Part shown: positions 8,886 through 18,457 of the stretch, in pieces
Position numbering within the stretch: position 1 is the stretch's first letter
Layout: the number at the start of each line of letters is the position of its first letter
From: UBA2336 sp964404445
GTDB taxonomy: Bacteria; Bacteroidota; Bacteroidia; Cytophagales; Cyclobacteriaceae
DNA: 64,000 nt
Direction of reading: 5' to 3'
NCBI GenBank assembly: GCA_964404445.1
Contig: CAYOJW010000004.1
Location: 186,001 to 250,000, forward strand
Made by a program: the position numbers and the translations under genes
Notes under the pieces: model-generated
Databases searched by the model: none
Told to the model about the DNA's origin: nothing
What the model saw: only the letters and a program-made list of their open reading frames with translations

Positions 8886-9986
8886 TTATTTTTTATACAA
8901 TGCCTGTAACTTAAATGCCTGCTGCTGAAGATCAAACTCTGCCCGCACGCGCTTTTTTCCGTTTTCTGAAAGCCGCCTGCGTTTTTCTGTATGGCTTGCC
9001 AGATCCAGCATGGCCGCTGCCATACCGGAATAATCATTAACAGGTACCAGCATACCGCTCACGTTATGCTCGATTATTTCCGAGGGCCCACCCGATGCCG
9101 TGGCGATACACGGAATTCCGTAATGCAGCGCCTCTAAACAAGTCATGGAAAAGGATTCGGATTCGGAGAAATTCAAAAAAACATCAGCGCTTTTCATAAC
9201 CTGTTCAGTATTATCAGAAAAGTTTTCGAAGAGCACCACATCTGTTAACCCCAATTCAACCGAACGCTGCATCAGCAGGTTTTTATACGCAACATTCTTT
9301 CGCAGCCCCATATCGCCACCAACCATTTTGAGTCTTGCCCTGTTGTTTTCGGCATACACTTTTGCGAATGCTTCAAGCGCCTTATCATGCCCTTTACCTG
9401 TTACATAGTTCGCCATGTAGAGAAATTGTATTTCGGTACTGTCATCAATTTCCTTTGCCGGAAGTTTCTCAACAGCCGGCATCGCATCATAAATAATATG
9501 AATATTTTCGCGCTTTGGCCAATGGTTTGCAACTGCCCCTGACACACAAACTATTTCATCGGCATACCGGACAATCAATCGCTGCCATATTTTATAAACT
9601 TTTTGCACATAAGAGCCCGGCAGTAAACGTATGTGGTAAATGAGCTTAACATCGGGCTTAACTATTTTAACCAGCACGCCACACATATTGTATATATCGT
9701 TGACATGAAGAACCGGGTCTTTTACATTTTTTAACAATCTTATTATTTTAAAGGTGTTGATCAGTAATACGGGTAAATACCAAATTATCGTATAGTTTTT
9801 TCGCAGCTCCAGAAAAGACATGGGTATCCGCCTAAAATCCGTGCGCATCGGAATTTTCTTCGCAGCCTCCGGCAGCTCCACAAATGAAAACTCAAAGTCT
9901 TTGCTCAGAATTTCTGCAAACGATTCTATAGATTTTCTGGCACCGGTTAACGCCACAGAATTCTCTAAAATAAAAATGTGCTTCAT
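8886..9986 (-). CDS. GT4-family glycosyltransferase
   Basis: A 366-residue GT-B glycosyltransferase. The C-terminal Rossmann half is typical of GT4: a donor-side GKGHDKALEAFAKV segment, VMKSADVFLNFSESESFSM, the EALHYGIPCIATASGGPSEII block containing the E-x7-E nucleotide-sugar motif, and SGMLVPVND. The N-terminal half has short hydrophobic strands for the acceptor domain. It is the last glycosyltransferase of the leftward polysaccharide cluster, 9 bp after the previous gene. Donor and acceptor sugars cannot be read from the sequence. Confidence 0.9.
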   Translation of the reverse strand: MKHIFILENSVALTGARKSIESFAEILSKDFEFSFVELPEAAKKIPMRTDFRRIPMSFLELRKNYTIIWYLPVLLINTFKIIRLLKNVKDPVLHVNDIYNMCGVLVKIVKPDVKLIYHIRLLPGSYVQKVYKIWQRLIVRYADEIVCVSGAVANHWPKRENIHIIYDAMPAVEKLPAKEIDDSTEIQFLYMANYVTGKGHDKALEAFAKVYAENNRARLKMVGGDMGLRKNVAYKNLLMQRSVELGLTDVVLFENFSDNTEQVMKSADVFLNFSESESFSMTCLEALHYGIPCIATASGGPSEIIEHNVSGMLVPVNDYSGMAAAMLDLASHTEKRRRLSENGKKRVRAEFDLQQQAFKLQALYKK

Positions 9987-9995
9987 GGCGTATAT

Positions 9996-11237
9996 CTATA
10001 ATCGCTTTAACAAGTTATGCCATTTTTGAAAAAAGAACTCCTCGTCCAGCATACGGGCGCGAATTACAACTTTTTGCCTGTACGTGTGCAGTAATGTATC
10101 GTTCTTCACTGTTTGATCGAGTGTTTGCGACCATAACGATTTAGCTGTTGAAAATTTATCCTGCTGCTCATTTAACAGCGGCATTAAAATACCGTACTCG
10201 GCAAACTCTGCATTGTGCAACGTTGCCTTACCGGAAACCTCTGTACTTAAAATTTCGCGTACACCGGTCGGGCAATCAGTAGTCATCACCGGCAAGCCGC
10301 ATGCCAGTGCCTCACAAACAATAAGCGGATAACCTTCAAAGTCACTTGTTAGTACAAAAAGTGAAGCCTTCCCCATGAAAGCAAACGGGTTATCCTGAAA
10401 CCCCGCAAAATAAATACTTGTTTCTGCATCGGGCTGTATTGGCCTGTCGGAGGAATAATACTTTAATCCATACGTTTCACAGCGCTGCATCATATCTTCC
10501 CTAAGCGGGCCATCGCCAATAATTAATAAATTAAAGCTACCTGTACGCAGGGATTTTTCGACAACATCCAGCAACGCAAGCGGATTTTTTTGCGCAACCA
10601 GACGACCACAAAAAACAACAACTTTCCGGTTAAACGCCTGCTGAAAAACGGATGGTATCGGTTGTGCCGATTTTTCTGCTATATCCTTATAATTAATGCC
10701 GTTGGGAATTACAATCAATCGCTTTGGATTGATGGTAAATTGCTGAATGAGTTCGTTACGGATGCCTTCGCTTACGCAAACAATTTTACCGGACAGGTTG
10801 TAAAGAAGCGGAGTGAATATCTTGTTTTCAATGAATTTAATAAGCCCTCTCCGGTTGGCATCAAATGCTGTTTTCGAACCGTGAACGCAACATATTTTTT
10901 TTCCGAACCCGACTGAAAATGCATTTACGAAATTAGCGCCTTCCAGATGGCTTATCGTAACCAACGGCTTATATCTGATTCGAAGCACAGACAGCCTGAC
11001 ACACCGTTGAATAAACCGATAAGCTTTTACAATAATATTTGACCCACCTTCTACCGAAAGGCACACCTTATTTCCGGCCGATGGATACACTACAGGAAAA
11101 TTATTATCAAACGATATTTCAATTACCTGATAGTGTTTGGCAAAGTAATTACTAAGCTGGGCAAAAACACGCTGCGCCCCGCCATGTCCGTAATGCGGTA
11201 TTATCATCAGTATGGTTGCGTGTTTATTGTTGCTCAT
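9996..11237 (-). CDS. GT4-family glycosyltransferase
   Basis: A 413-residue GT-B enzyme. The N-terminus has the glycine-rich acceptor-domain loop (MIIPHYGHGGAQRVFAQLSN), and the C-terminal half shows VVFCGRLVAQKNPLALLDV, LLIIGDGPLREDM, and the donor motif FEGYPLIVCEALACGLPVM followed by DCPTGVREIL. It resembles the GalNAc/galactosyl transferases of capsule clusters, but the substrate is not predictable. Its start overlaps the end of the upstream gene by 4 bp, so the two are probably translationally coupled. Confidence 0.9.
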   Translation of the reverse strand: MSNNKHATILMIIPHYGHGGAQRVFAQLSNYFAKHYQVIEISFDNNFPVVYPSAGNKVCLSVEGGSNIIVKAYRFIQRCVRLSVLRIRYKPLVTISHLEGANFVNAFSVGFGKKICCVHGSKTAFDANRRGLIKFIENKIFTPLLYNLSGKIVCVSEGIRNELIQQFTINPKRLIVIPNGINYKDIAEKSAQPIPSVFQQAFNRKVVVFCGRLVAQKNPLALLDVVEKSLRTGSFNLLIIGDGPLREDMMQRCETYGLKYYSSDRPIQPDAETSIYFAGFQDNPFAFMGKASLFVLTSDFEGYPLIVCEALACGLPVMTTDCPTGVREILSTEVSGKATLHNAEFAEYGILMPLLNEQQDKFSTAKSLWSQTLDQTVKNDTLLHTYRQKVVIRARMLDEEFFFQKWHNLLKRL

Positions 11238-12118
11238 ACCAGGTTTTTAATTACGGCATAAAACTCTCTTCGCAATAAAATTTTCCTGCTGAAAGAAACA
11301 GACATAAAAAGCGTTTTTAGCGCTTTTTTCCGGTTACCCCGAATGGCAAACAACAATGCCCCAAACCTGTACCTGTCGGCAATAAACTCTTTCGCAAGGC
11401 TCTTATAATGTGCAAGGAAAAGATCATCAACCAAAATGTGTGTTGAAAAATCCTGAAGGCCAGCCTCATATTTATCGGGGTCAATGGTGGTTAAACTTCG
11501 CGTTGCATGTTCTGTAATAACAGTTGTTACTACGTTAACAATCTTCAATCGAACCCGTGCGTGAAGCTGAAGCCACAACAAATGATCTTCGCCTACAAGA
11601 TAGTTGCTGCTTTTAATGAACAGAACAGTATTAATTAAAGCCCTTTCAACCACGATACTGTTTGCGCTTAACACATTCTCATAAATCAGCAACGGCTCTA
11701 TGTTTACAGGAAGCGAATCGCATACCCGTACAACATCGCCTGCGGCAGCCTGCATTACTTTATATCCTAAATGAAAAAAGGTTGCTTTTGATTCGTTTAT
11801 CGTTTTTTTAGCAACAGATAAATGATTTTCGAGGTAGTAATCATCAGAGTCTAAAAAACAGATGTACCTGCCACGCGCCATTTCAATGCCATAGTTCCGC
11901 GCAAAATTCCGTTCCTGATTTTCTTTATAATAGTAGTGTATCCGGGGGTCAGAATATGCCTGAACAACATCCCGCGTATTATCTGTGCTGCCGTCATCAA
12001 CAATAATCAGTTCGAAGTCGGGCTCAGCTTGAATCAGTACAGAATTGATGCTTCTTGCAAGAAACGAAGCACGGTTATACGTTGGAAGTATTATGCTGAA
12101 ATAAGGAACTTCACTCAT
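11234..12118 (-). CDS. GT2-family glycosyltransferase
   Basis: A 294-residue GT-A enzyme with the family 2 signatures: FSIILPTYNRASFLARSINS at the start, FELIIVDDGSTDNTRDV with the nucleotide-binding Asp residues, and the DxD equivalent in RYICFLDSDDYYLENHL, followed by GEDHLLWLQL as the probable catalytic region. It should add one sugar to a lipid-linked intermediate at the cytoplasmic membrane. The frame overlaps its neighbours on both sides (8 bp upstream, 4 bp downstream). Confidence 0.92.
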   Translation of the reverse strand: MSEVPYFSIILPTYNRASFLARSINSVLIQAEPDFELIIVDDGSTDNTRDVVQAYSDPRIHYYYKENQERNFARNYGIEMARGRYICFLDSDDYYLENHLSVAKKTINESKATFFHLGYKVMQAAAGDVVRVCDSLPVNIEPLLIYENVLSANSIVVERALINTVLFIKSSNYLVGEDHLLWLQLHARVRLKIVNVVTTVITEHATRSLTTIDPDKYEAGLQDFSTHILVDDLFLAHYKSLAKEFIADRYRFGALLFAIRGNRKKALKTLFMSVSFSRKILLRREFYAVIKNLV

Positions 12119-13256
12119 AAACGGTGTTGATGGCTTCCACCATTGCCTCTGCCCTGATCTTATTCATTTCCACATCTGATGCAACAGCCTGCCGACAAGC
12201 CTCCAAATTAAAAAAAATAAAATCAAGAGTTTGCAAAAGAGCATCCGTCATACAGATTTCATAAGTATTTGCCGAAGCAGGGAACATGCGGGAAACCTGC
12301 ACTAATTTTTGCGAGTGCGGTATTATCACCGGAATCACACCCAGGCACGCCCCCAGAATAGCCCCGTGTGCGCGAGCTGTAATAACAACCTGGTTTTGGG
12401 CAAGTTTTTCAAAAAAATCGTCTGGTTTCATTTCTGACGGCTGCCACGAAACAAGCGAACGATCGTGAAATTTACTTCTGTATAACTTGTCCTTTACATC
12501 ATCCAATGAAAAGTATGTGATTTCATAACCAGCTGATGCCACACGCGCCTCTATGGCGTGAATTTCTTCCATAGTTCTTTCAGCATCTTTTTCGAAATCG
12601 AGTAAAATGATGGCAATTTTTTTTGAAACCCGTTCAGGGTATTTTATACCATTCGGCACCCAGTTGGTATGCAGAAAAGCCAGATCGGCATACACTCCGG
12701 TAACGCCCCTGTACTTATAGTGTTTCAGGAGTGTCTTACTTTCCTCATCACGCACCATTAGCTGTGTGTACGACCCCATATCACTAAACTGGCGGAACAA
12801 TTCAGGGAATGATTTTTTATATTCGCCAATACCGATGCCCCAGCCTACACGTTTAGTAAACCGGATCCTCCTTTGTTTACCGGTAAGGTTTCTCAGTGCT
12901 GTATCGATCCGGTTTATGGTGTTTGTACCAAAAAATCTTACAAAAAAATTAAGCATGCGATGATACCATCGTCCTGTTGTATGACCGAAGTAGATACCCC
13001 CGCCACCATCTACCAATAAGTCATAGTTTTCGTGGTATGTCCAATCGATCAGCCGTGGCTGTTCTCCGATAATATGATGAATATAGGTATTGTAATCGGG
13101 CTGTTTTTCAAATCCATCTAAGTGTCTTGTATAGTTAGAAAACACATCGAGTGTTGCATCTGGGAATTTCTTTTTAAGGTTTTTATATGATACCAACATG
13201 AGAATATCGTCTCCCAGGTTTCCAAAACCATAGTATCCTTTTAAAAGTATTTTCAT
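12111..13256 (-). CDS. polysaccharide pyruvyl transferase family protein
   Basis: A 381-residue protein of the CsaB/WcaK family, which adds a pyruvyl ketal from phosphoenolpyruvate to sugar residues. Visible family motifs are the N-terminal GYYGFGNLGDDILM, the VDGGGGIYFG glycine cluster, VMVRDEES-like RDEES, a GVYADLAFL segment and the late VITARAHGAILGACLGVIPV with the His of the family. Ketal pyruvate would give the surface polymer a negative charge. It overlaps the next gene in the cluster by 8 bp and the previous by 4 bp. Confidence 0.88.
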   Translation of the reverse strand: MKILLKGYYGFGNLGDDILMLVSYKNLKKKFPDATLDVFSNYTRHLDGFEKQPDYNTYIHHIIGEQPRLIDWTYHENYDLLVDGGGGIYFGHTTGRWYHRMLNFFVRFFGTNTINRIDTALRNLTGKQRRIRFTKRVGWGIGIGEYKKSFPELFRQFSDMGSYTQLMVRDEESKTLLKHYKYRGVTGVYADLAFLHTNWVPNGIKYPERVSKKIAIILLDFEKDAERTMEEIHAIEARVASAGYEITYFSLDDVKDKLYRSKFHDRSLVSWQPSEMKPDDFFEKLAQNQVVITARAHGAILGACLGVIPVIIPHSQKLVQVSRMFPASANTYEICMTDALLQTLDFIFFNLEACRQAVASDVEMNKIRAEAMVEAINTVYE

Positions 13257-14404
13257 TCTTCAGCCAAATCATTACTCTCTAACAAATCAGAAATGAGTTT
13301 CTTGCTTTGGTGAATAAAATAAGAGGACGAGATAACATAAATTTTATTTTGATTTTCGGCCATACGTTTAACCCACTTTGTAACAGCAATTAAATCAAGG
13401 TATTGATTGTAGTACTCCAACACATTCAATCTCATCCTTGCGACTGAACTCGCATCCATTACAAGAACTTCATTTACCTTCGTTACTAAATCATCTTTCC
13501 CGGAAAAGGTAATACAGTTTTTACCATGCTCCAGAGCTGGATTTAGGAATTCAGGATGCTCTATGATCGGTATTACTCCTACACTCATAGATTCAATTAA
13601 ATTATGGCACATTGGCTGAATAAACCCTGGGCAGGCCAGAAAAAATTCACTTCTTGAGAGAGTCGGTAGCCATGTTTCATTTTCAGTTCTTCCGCTTAAC
13701 CTTTTTTGCATTAGTGACTGTCCATACCACTCTAATATTACCAATTTATCACTGAGATTTTTGTCTAAAGTCGAAGAAAAATCATTGACAATAATACATG
13801 AATCAGTAAGTCTTTCTTTCAAAGTTTTGATAATACTAACCCTGCTTAACTTATTAAAATAATTTTCAAAAATTTCATGGTTATATTGATTTATATCCGT
13901 GTTTCCGGAAAAAAAAATTCTGATATGTCGTCTTTGGTTGTGAAGTCTATCCGGCACAAGATAATGTTGTTCGTAATACAACCGGGGGATCATAGAAAAC
14001 GGAAGGAATTGCATAGGATTCTTTTTCGCATGATCACTCAACACATCAATACTTATAATTGAAGATGAGTTATACTTTGAAGTATTTATATCCCGGTCAG
14101 TCAAATAAAGTACATTATTAGATTCAGGTAGTCCACCTAAATACAAAAAGGGAAGCCTCGCAATATACTTTCCATATTCATGCAGGTTCGAAATAAATGA
14201 GAATCGATGTTTTACAAATACTCTATACCCAGCTGAATGAAAAGCATATATTAAGTATGCCGCCACACGTTCGAGCATGTAATTTGTCAAGTCAAAATAT
14301 ACTACGGGTCTATTCTCATCTCTTTTTCTTTTTGAGAAATGATATATACTACGAAACTTAATGTAGTTTATGACCAATTTTAATAAAAGTTTTGCCTTCA
14401 TCAA
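13253..14404 (-). CDS. exostosin-like glycosyltransferase (uncertain)
   Basis: A 383-residue cytoplasmic protein I do not recognise with certainty. The C-terminal part has RSEFFLACPGFIQPMCHNLI followed by ESMSVGVIPIIEHPEF, which resembles the donor-site block of exostosin/GT47-like enzymes (a P-G ... E ... G-x-I-P-V/I pattern). The N-terminal half contains VVYFDLTNYMLERVA and IRIFFSGNTDINQYNHEIF. Its position between a pyruvyltransferase and other sugar genes supports a glycosyltransferase. The gene is AT-richer than the flanking ones, which suggests that it was acquired with the cluster core. Confidence 0.55.
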   Translation of the reverse strand: MMKAKLLLKLVINYIKFRSIYHFSKRKRDENRPVVYFDLTNYMLERVAAYLIYAFHSAGYRVFVKHRFSFISNLHEYGKYIARLPFLYLGGLPESNNVLYLTDRDINTSKYNSSSIISIDVLSDHAKKNPMQFLPFSMIPRLYYEQHYLVPDRLHNQRRHIRIFFSGNTDINQYNHEIFENYFNKLSRVSIIKTLKERLTDSCIIVNDFSSTLDKNLSDKLVILEWYGQSLMQKRLSGRTENETWLPTLSRSEFFLACPGFIQPMCHNLIESMSVGVIPIIEHPEFLNPALEHGKNCITFSGKDDLVTKVNEVLVMDASSVARMRLNVLEYYNQYLDLIAVTKWVKRMAENQNKIYVISSSYFIHQSKKLISDLLESNDLAEE

Positions 14405-14447
14405 CTAATAAGCTGGTTTATGGGGTAATCAAAGACTAATATGAGGG

Positions 14448-15443
14448 TTAGTTTCGTATACCAAAATCATAGTTTGATGCAGCCCCTTCAAATATTATTC
14501 TTGATCTGTCAATTAAATACCGTTTATCAGTAAAAACATGAACATTACATCCTGAGAGTTTAGGAAAGACATTCTGAAATTCTCCCAGAAGATGTTCATA
14601 GCCTTTCTTTGAATAAATCAAGTTAATCCCACCAAACATTGATGCAAGTGTTGCCGTTCCACCATGGGTAGAAATAAATTTTCTACAATTAGCATAAACA
14701 AGGAGTTGCAAATGATTGTAGCTGTTTACTAGAGGAAGACTTGACTCTAAATCAGAAAGAATGATAACATTTGGGTGATTCCTCCGTAACCATTCATCGT
14801 CATTTAACTCTAAAACTATTGATTTATCATTTGATATTCTTGAAACCGGGGGTCGATTATAGATAATCTGATAATAACGTCCCAGTTGCGAGATAATTTG
14901 GTCTAAATCATCTAAGTCAAAAAAACTAATTGGGGCATGTCCCCACTCAGTATTATATCGATTCGCAATAATGAGTGGTTCTTTTTCAAATTTAAAGAGG
15001 TCATTTTTATAAAATTCTATAAATGGCACTTTTAACCATTTATACATCACAAGCTTTGAATCATGTGGGGCATTGGGAATCTCTAAGTTTTCATTACCAG
15101 TGGGAGACCTGACAATTGAATTGTCCTCTTCGTGGTATTTCGAAAAAAAATACAGGTCTTTTGTATACTCCGAAGATATAGTTTTCAATAGGGTGCCATT
15201 TCTATAGTGCCAATATGCAAATGGTATTGCATGCAACAATTCCTGTTGAAACTCACCATTAAACCTAACAACTTTATAAGGTTTTCTAATTATATGATCT
15301 TTTACAAAATATTTGAGCTGCCTAAAAACTCCTAAATATCGTAACCTGACAAACCAACGCTGTGCAGATGGCGATAGTGGGTGAGTTACAAGTATCAACA
15401 GGCTCAGCAATTTTGATGTAACCACCTTCAATAAATTAACCAT
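14448..15443 (-). CDS. putative polysaccharide biosynthesis protein, GT-B-like
   Basis: A 331-residue protein of no family I can name with confidence. A hydrophobic N-terminus (VTSKLLSLLILVTHPLSP) may associate it with the membrane. The C-terminal motif KFISTHGGTATLASMFGGIN is like the donor-binding glycine/serine loops of GT-B glycosyltransferases (compare S-x-x-G-G-x-x-x-E loops), and SISK-like DDWLRRNHPNVIILSDLES before it could be the substrate strand. Context within a surface polysaccharide cluster makes a glycosyltransferase or modifier plausible. The gene is visibly AT-rich. Confidence 0.45.
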   Translation of the reverse strand: MVNLLKVVTSKLLSLLILVTHPLSPSAQRWFVRLRYLGVFRQLKYFVKDHIIRKPYKVVRFNGEFQQELLHAIPFAYWHYRNGTLLKTISSEYTKDLYFFSKYHEEDNSIVRSPTGNENLEIPNAPHDSKLVMYKWLKVPFIEFYKNDLFKFEKEPLIIANRYNTEWGHAPISFFDLDDLDQIISQLGRYYQIIYNRPPVSRISNDKSIVLELNDDEWLRRNHPNVIILSDLESSLPLVNSYNHLQLLVYANCRKFISTHGGTATLASMFGGINLIYSKKGYEHLLGEFQNVFPKLSGCNVHVFTDKRYLIDRSRIIFEGAASNYDFGIRN

Positions 15444-15507
15444 GTATTATATCTTTTCAAGTACACCTAAGGTGCAATTCTTTTCTATCGTATCAAACGA
15501 GTAAATT

Positions 15508-16260
15508 TTAACGAAATAGATTTTTCAGTTTATAAATCAATGCGTTAAAAAAAATAGAAGAACTAATACGAAGCCCTTGTTTACCCTCTAAAAGGCTACT
15601 TACATAACTATCATCGTCCCTTATTCTTTTTGCCATCTGTTCTGGGTGAACCAAAGACAGTATGGTTGAAGTATCATTTTTTTGTTTATTGATTAGAAAT
15701 ATATTCTGTTTATACCATCTCTCAATTTTTTCATTTTTCCATATCAAAGGGCGTATCGCATCGTGAAAATAAAATCCATGCTCCAAAAATTTTTCCTGCC
15801 AATATTCCGGCCATTGTTCATTCAAATGGTTTTGCCCACCCTGCCCGGGAATAGCTGCCGAAAACACTATTGTATCTCCGTGTTTACATAATGAACTCAC
15901 CAATACATCTGCGCTATGTTCTGGCAAATGTTCTGCTACTTCAAGGCAAAGCACTATATCAAATTTTCGTTGAAGATCAAAGGGATTTCTTAAATCAACT
16001 TCTTTAAAATGCGAATGATTAATAACCAGTTTTTCTTTATCAACATACGTACCATCCAATCCCAACACATCGGTTACTCTATAATTTTCATTGAACACTT
16101 TTAACCATGTGCCGGTGCCGCAGCCTACATCTAACACACTATTGCACAAAGTCAAGTTCAGAATAAGGGGAACAACAACCTCTGCTGCTCGTGTGTTATG
16201 CACTTTTTCTGAATGGACATATAAAATTTCTTCCATAACTAATTCGTGTTGAATTCCCAA
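15508..16260 (-). CDS. class I SAM-dependent methyltransferase
   Basis: A 250-residue methyltransferase. Motif I (NSVLDVGCGTGTWLKVF, about residues 36-52) binds S-adenosylmethionine; DVLGLDGTYVDKE is the acidic motif II, and FDIVLCLEVAEHLPE is motif IV. The rest is an AT-rich C-terminal extension (residues ~150-250) of unknown role. Within this cluster it probably methylates a sugar, perhaps the chain terminus that the Wzt C-terminal domain would recognise (inference). The start overlaps the end of the wzt gene by 22 bp, implying coupled translation. Confidence 0.85.
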   Translation of the reverse strand: MGIQHELVMEEILYVHSEKVHNTRAAEVVVPLILNLTLCNSVLDVGCGTGTWLKVFNENYRVTDVLGLDGTYVDKEKLVINHSHFKEVDLRNPFDLQRKFDIVLCLEVAEHLPEHSADVLVSSLCKHGDTIVFSAAIPGQGGQNHLNEQWPEYWQEKFLEHGFYFHDAIRPLIWKNEKIERWYKQNIFLINKQKNDTSTILSLVHPEQMAKRIRDDDSYVSSLLEGKQGLRISSSIFFNALIYKLKNLFR

Positions 16261-17405
16261 CTTACTTCGGGGACTACCACACCCACCATAGATGTATTCA
16301 TTTGTTTTTTGCGGTTTGCCATATTTTTGACGTTAACAGACAGGCAATTTTCTTCGTGAAAAAAGTTCCCATAACCATAACCTGCCCATAATGAAAAATG
16401 ATAAACTCCGTCATTCAGTTTCGGAGCACTTAATTTTAATATAATCTTCCCCTTACTGGGAATTATCTCTGGTAAGTTTTGTTCTGCCAATATTGGATTA
16501 GAGCCACAAATTTTATTACCGTACTGATCGCTCATAACAAACCCCATATGAATAGGTTTTGTGTCAGAAGAACTATATGATACTTCCAGTACCAACATCG
16601 AGTCGGCTTGTTTTATCAATGCTGATCGAATAATCGTGTGATTAAAATCCACTTTATCTCCATCTTCTTCTGACAATAAATGTCTGGCGATAGCCTCTTT
16701 GGTTGGTCCTATAAAATTTATTTTGCCCCAATCAAGTAAAATGGATGAATCACATAACTGACTTACCGCCCCCATATTATGGCTCACAAACAAAATCGTT
16801 CTTCCGCTTTTGCTCACATCCTCCATTTTGCCCATGCATTTCTTCTGAAACTCAGCATCGCCTACGGCCAGCACTTCGTCAATGATTAAAATCTCGGGTT
16901 CCAGAAATGCTGCTACAGCAAAGGCTAACCGCAGTTGCATACCGCTGGAGTAGTGTTTTAACGGAGTATCTAAAAATTTTTCTACGCCACTAAAGTCAAC
17001 AATCTCATCAAACTTAGCTTCGATTTCTTTGCGCTTCATACCCAACAATGAGCCGTTAAAAAAAATATTTTCGCGCCCTGTCAGTTCCGGGTGAAAGCCC
17101 GTGCCCACTTCAAGCAGGCTGGCAATACGGCCACGACTGATAATTTTACCCTTCGTAGGCGGAGTAATCTTCGATAGCACTTTGAGTAGGGTTGACTTAC
17201 CAGCGCCATTGCGCCCGATAATACCAATTGATTCGCCCGGATTTACAGTAAAGGATACATCATTCAATGCCCAGAAATCTTCGGTATTGTTTTTTTCAAA
17301 CCTCAATGCATTAACCATACGCTCGCGCAAACTCAGATAGCCTCCTGTTTGGTGGCTAATGCGAAACCGCTTGGATATATGTTGTATTTCGAGGATGGGT
17401 AGCAT
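16239..17405 (-). CDS. wzt: polysaccharide ABC exporter ATPase with Wzt-type C-terminal domain
   Basis: A 388-residue ATPase of the O-antigen/teichoic acid exporter class. The nucleotide-binding domain (about 1-240) has Walker A GIIGRNGAGKSTLLKVL, the signature HYSSGMQLRLAFAVA, Walker B ILIIDEVLAVGD and the His switch FVSHNM. Residues ~260-385 form an extra beta-rich domain, as in Wzt proteins that bind the modified end of the finished chain and so set its length. It pairs with the permease gene 2 bp upstream and overlaps the methyltransferase gene, whose product may create the recognised end. Confidence 0.92.
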   Translation of the reverse strand: MLPILEIQHISKRFRISHQTGGYLSLRERMVNALRFEKNNTEDFWALNDVSFTVNPGESIGIIGRNGAGKSTLLKVLSKITPPTKGKIISRGRIASLLEVGTGFHPELTGRENIFFNGSLLGMKRKEIEAKFDEIVDFSGVEKFLDTPLKHYSSGMQLRLAFAVAAFLEPEILIIDEVLAVGDAEFQKKCMGKMEDVSKSGRTILFVSHNMGAVSQLCDSSILLDWGKINFIGPTKEAIARHLLSEEDGDKVDFNHTIIRSALIKQADSMLVLEVSYSSSDTKPIHMGFVMSDQYGNKICGSNPILAEQNLPEIIPSKGKIILKLSAPKLNDGVYHFSLWAGYGYGNFFHEENCLSVNVKNMANRKKQMNTSMVGVVVPEVSWEFNTN

Positions 17406-17407
17406 AA

Positions 17408-18238
17408 TCAGGCAAAGTCAGCAAAAAAATCTTCGGTTTTTCTAAAATAAACAACACCGATTATTAAGAGCAACGCATTGGTGCTTAAACTAATCGCCAG
17501 AAACAACGGGTTGACTATTGCCCCGGTTATGGGCAACCGAAAAAGTTCAACGGCTGCGTACATGGGTGAAGCTACCAGCACATATTGAAGTAGCGGATAT
17601 TTGAGCATGGATAAGGGGTAAATAACGGGTATCAGAAAAAAAAGTATCTGCACCAGAAATGGAATTACATACCTGAAATCGCGGTACTTCACATTCAGGG
17701 CGGCCAGCCAACAACCTAACCCGAGGGTGGCAAATACCGAGGCAAGAATGGCTAAGGGCCAGTACACAAGCGCCATAACCGATACGGGCTGCCAAAAATA
17801 AAGCAAGACCCCGGCAAACACCACCAGCGCCATCAAAAAATCAAAAACTGCAACCAGTATAGCAGAAACCGGAATGATAAGTCTGGGGAAATAGATTTTC
17901 TTAATAATGGAGGCATTGGTAACCATGCTGTTGGCTGCGCTGGTAAGCCCGGTCGAAAAGATATTCCAAATAATCAGCCCTGAAAAAACATAAACCGGAT
18001 AGGGTAAATTTTGAGAAGGAATGTTTAACGCCCGTCCAAAAAAAAGCGTAAAAATCAACATCATCAACAAGGGCTGAAGCACTGCCCATAAAAAGCCTAA
18101 AACGGTCTGTTTATACTTGATTTTTACATCGCGCCAGGTAAAAAAATAAAATAACTCCTGGTAGCGCCATAGTTCTTTCCAATTAAAAAGCCCGCTGCGG
18201 GAGGAGTCAATTACATCTTCGTATGTTTCTGGCATCAT
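17408..18238 (-). CDS. wzm: polysaccharide ABC exporter permease
   Basis: A 276-residue ABC-2-type membrane protein with about six hydrophobic segments (for instance LLMMLIFTLFFGRAL, LIIPVSAILVAVFDFLMALV, FLVQILFFLIPVIYPLSML). The N-terminal amphipathic region ELWRYQELFYFFTWRDVKIK before VLGFLWAVLQPL is typical of Wzm/TagG/RfbA exporters. With the Wzt-like ATPase it would flip a complete lipid-linked polysaccharide to the periplasm. It is the first gene of the leftward cluster and its promoter should lie in 18239-18330, though no clear box was found. Confidence 0.93.
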   Translation of the reverse strand: MMPETYEDVIDSSRSGLFNWKELWRYQELFYFFTWRDVKIKYKQTVLGFLWAVLQPLLMMLIFTLFFGRALNIPSQNLPYPVYVFSGLIIWNIFSTGLTSAANSMVTNASIIKKIYFPRLIIPVSAILVAVFDFLMALVVFAGVLLYFWQPVSVMALVYWPLAILASVFATLGLGCWLAALNVKYRDFRYVIPFLVQILFFLIPVIYPLSMLKYPLLQYVLVASPMYAAVELFRLPITGAIVNPLFLAISLSTNALLLIIGVVYFRKTEDFFADFA

Positions 18239-18330
18239 TTCAAGTATTGAAAAAACAACAGGCGGTGTTGTGTGTTTTGTGCAAAGTTATTGAAAATACC
18301 GATTATCGTTCAGTAGTCCACTCAACCAAC

Positions 18331-18385
18331 CTGGCAACAACCCCTGATCTAACAGCAGACGGGGGTGTACATCCTAAGTTTCATC
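18331..18385 (-). pseudogene. decayed fragment of a RES-domain toxin 3' end
   Basis: Read leftward, this stretch encodes DVHPRLLLDQGLLPG, which matches the C-terminus of the intact RES toxin 1.4 kb away (DVRPLLLDQRLLPG). The DNA is also alike (GGCAACAACC, CTGATCTAACA and ACATCCT blocks are shared). There is an in-frame stop just before it and the normal stop codon is lost, so it is a remnant. The remainder of 18239-18457 shows nothing recognisable. Confidence 0.65.
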
Positions 18386-18457
18386 CTACTGTTTTCATAT
18401 GAACATTATTTTGAAATCCTTGTAAAACAGCGAACGGTGTTCTTTTTTTGGAAACTA

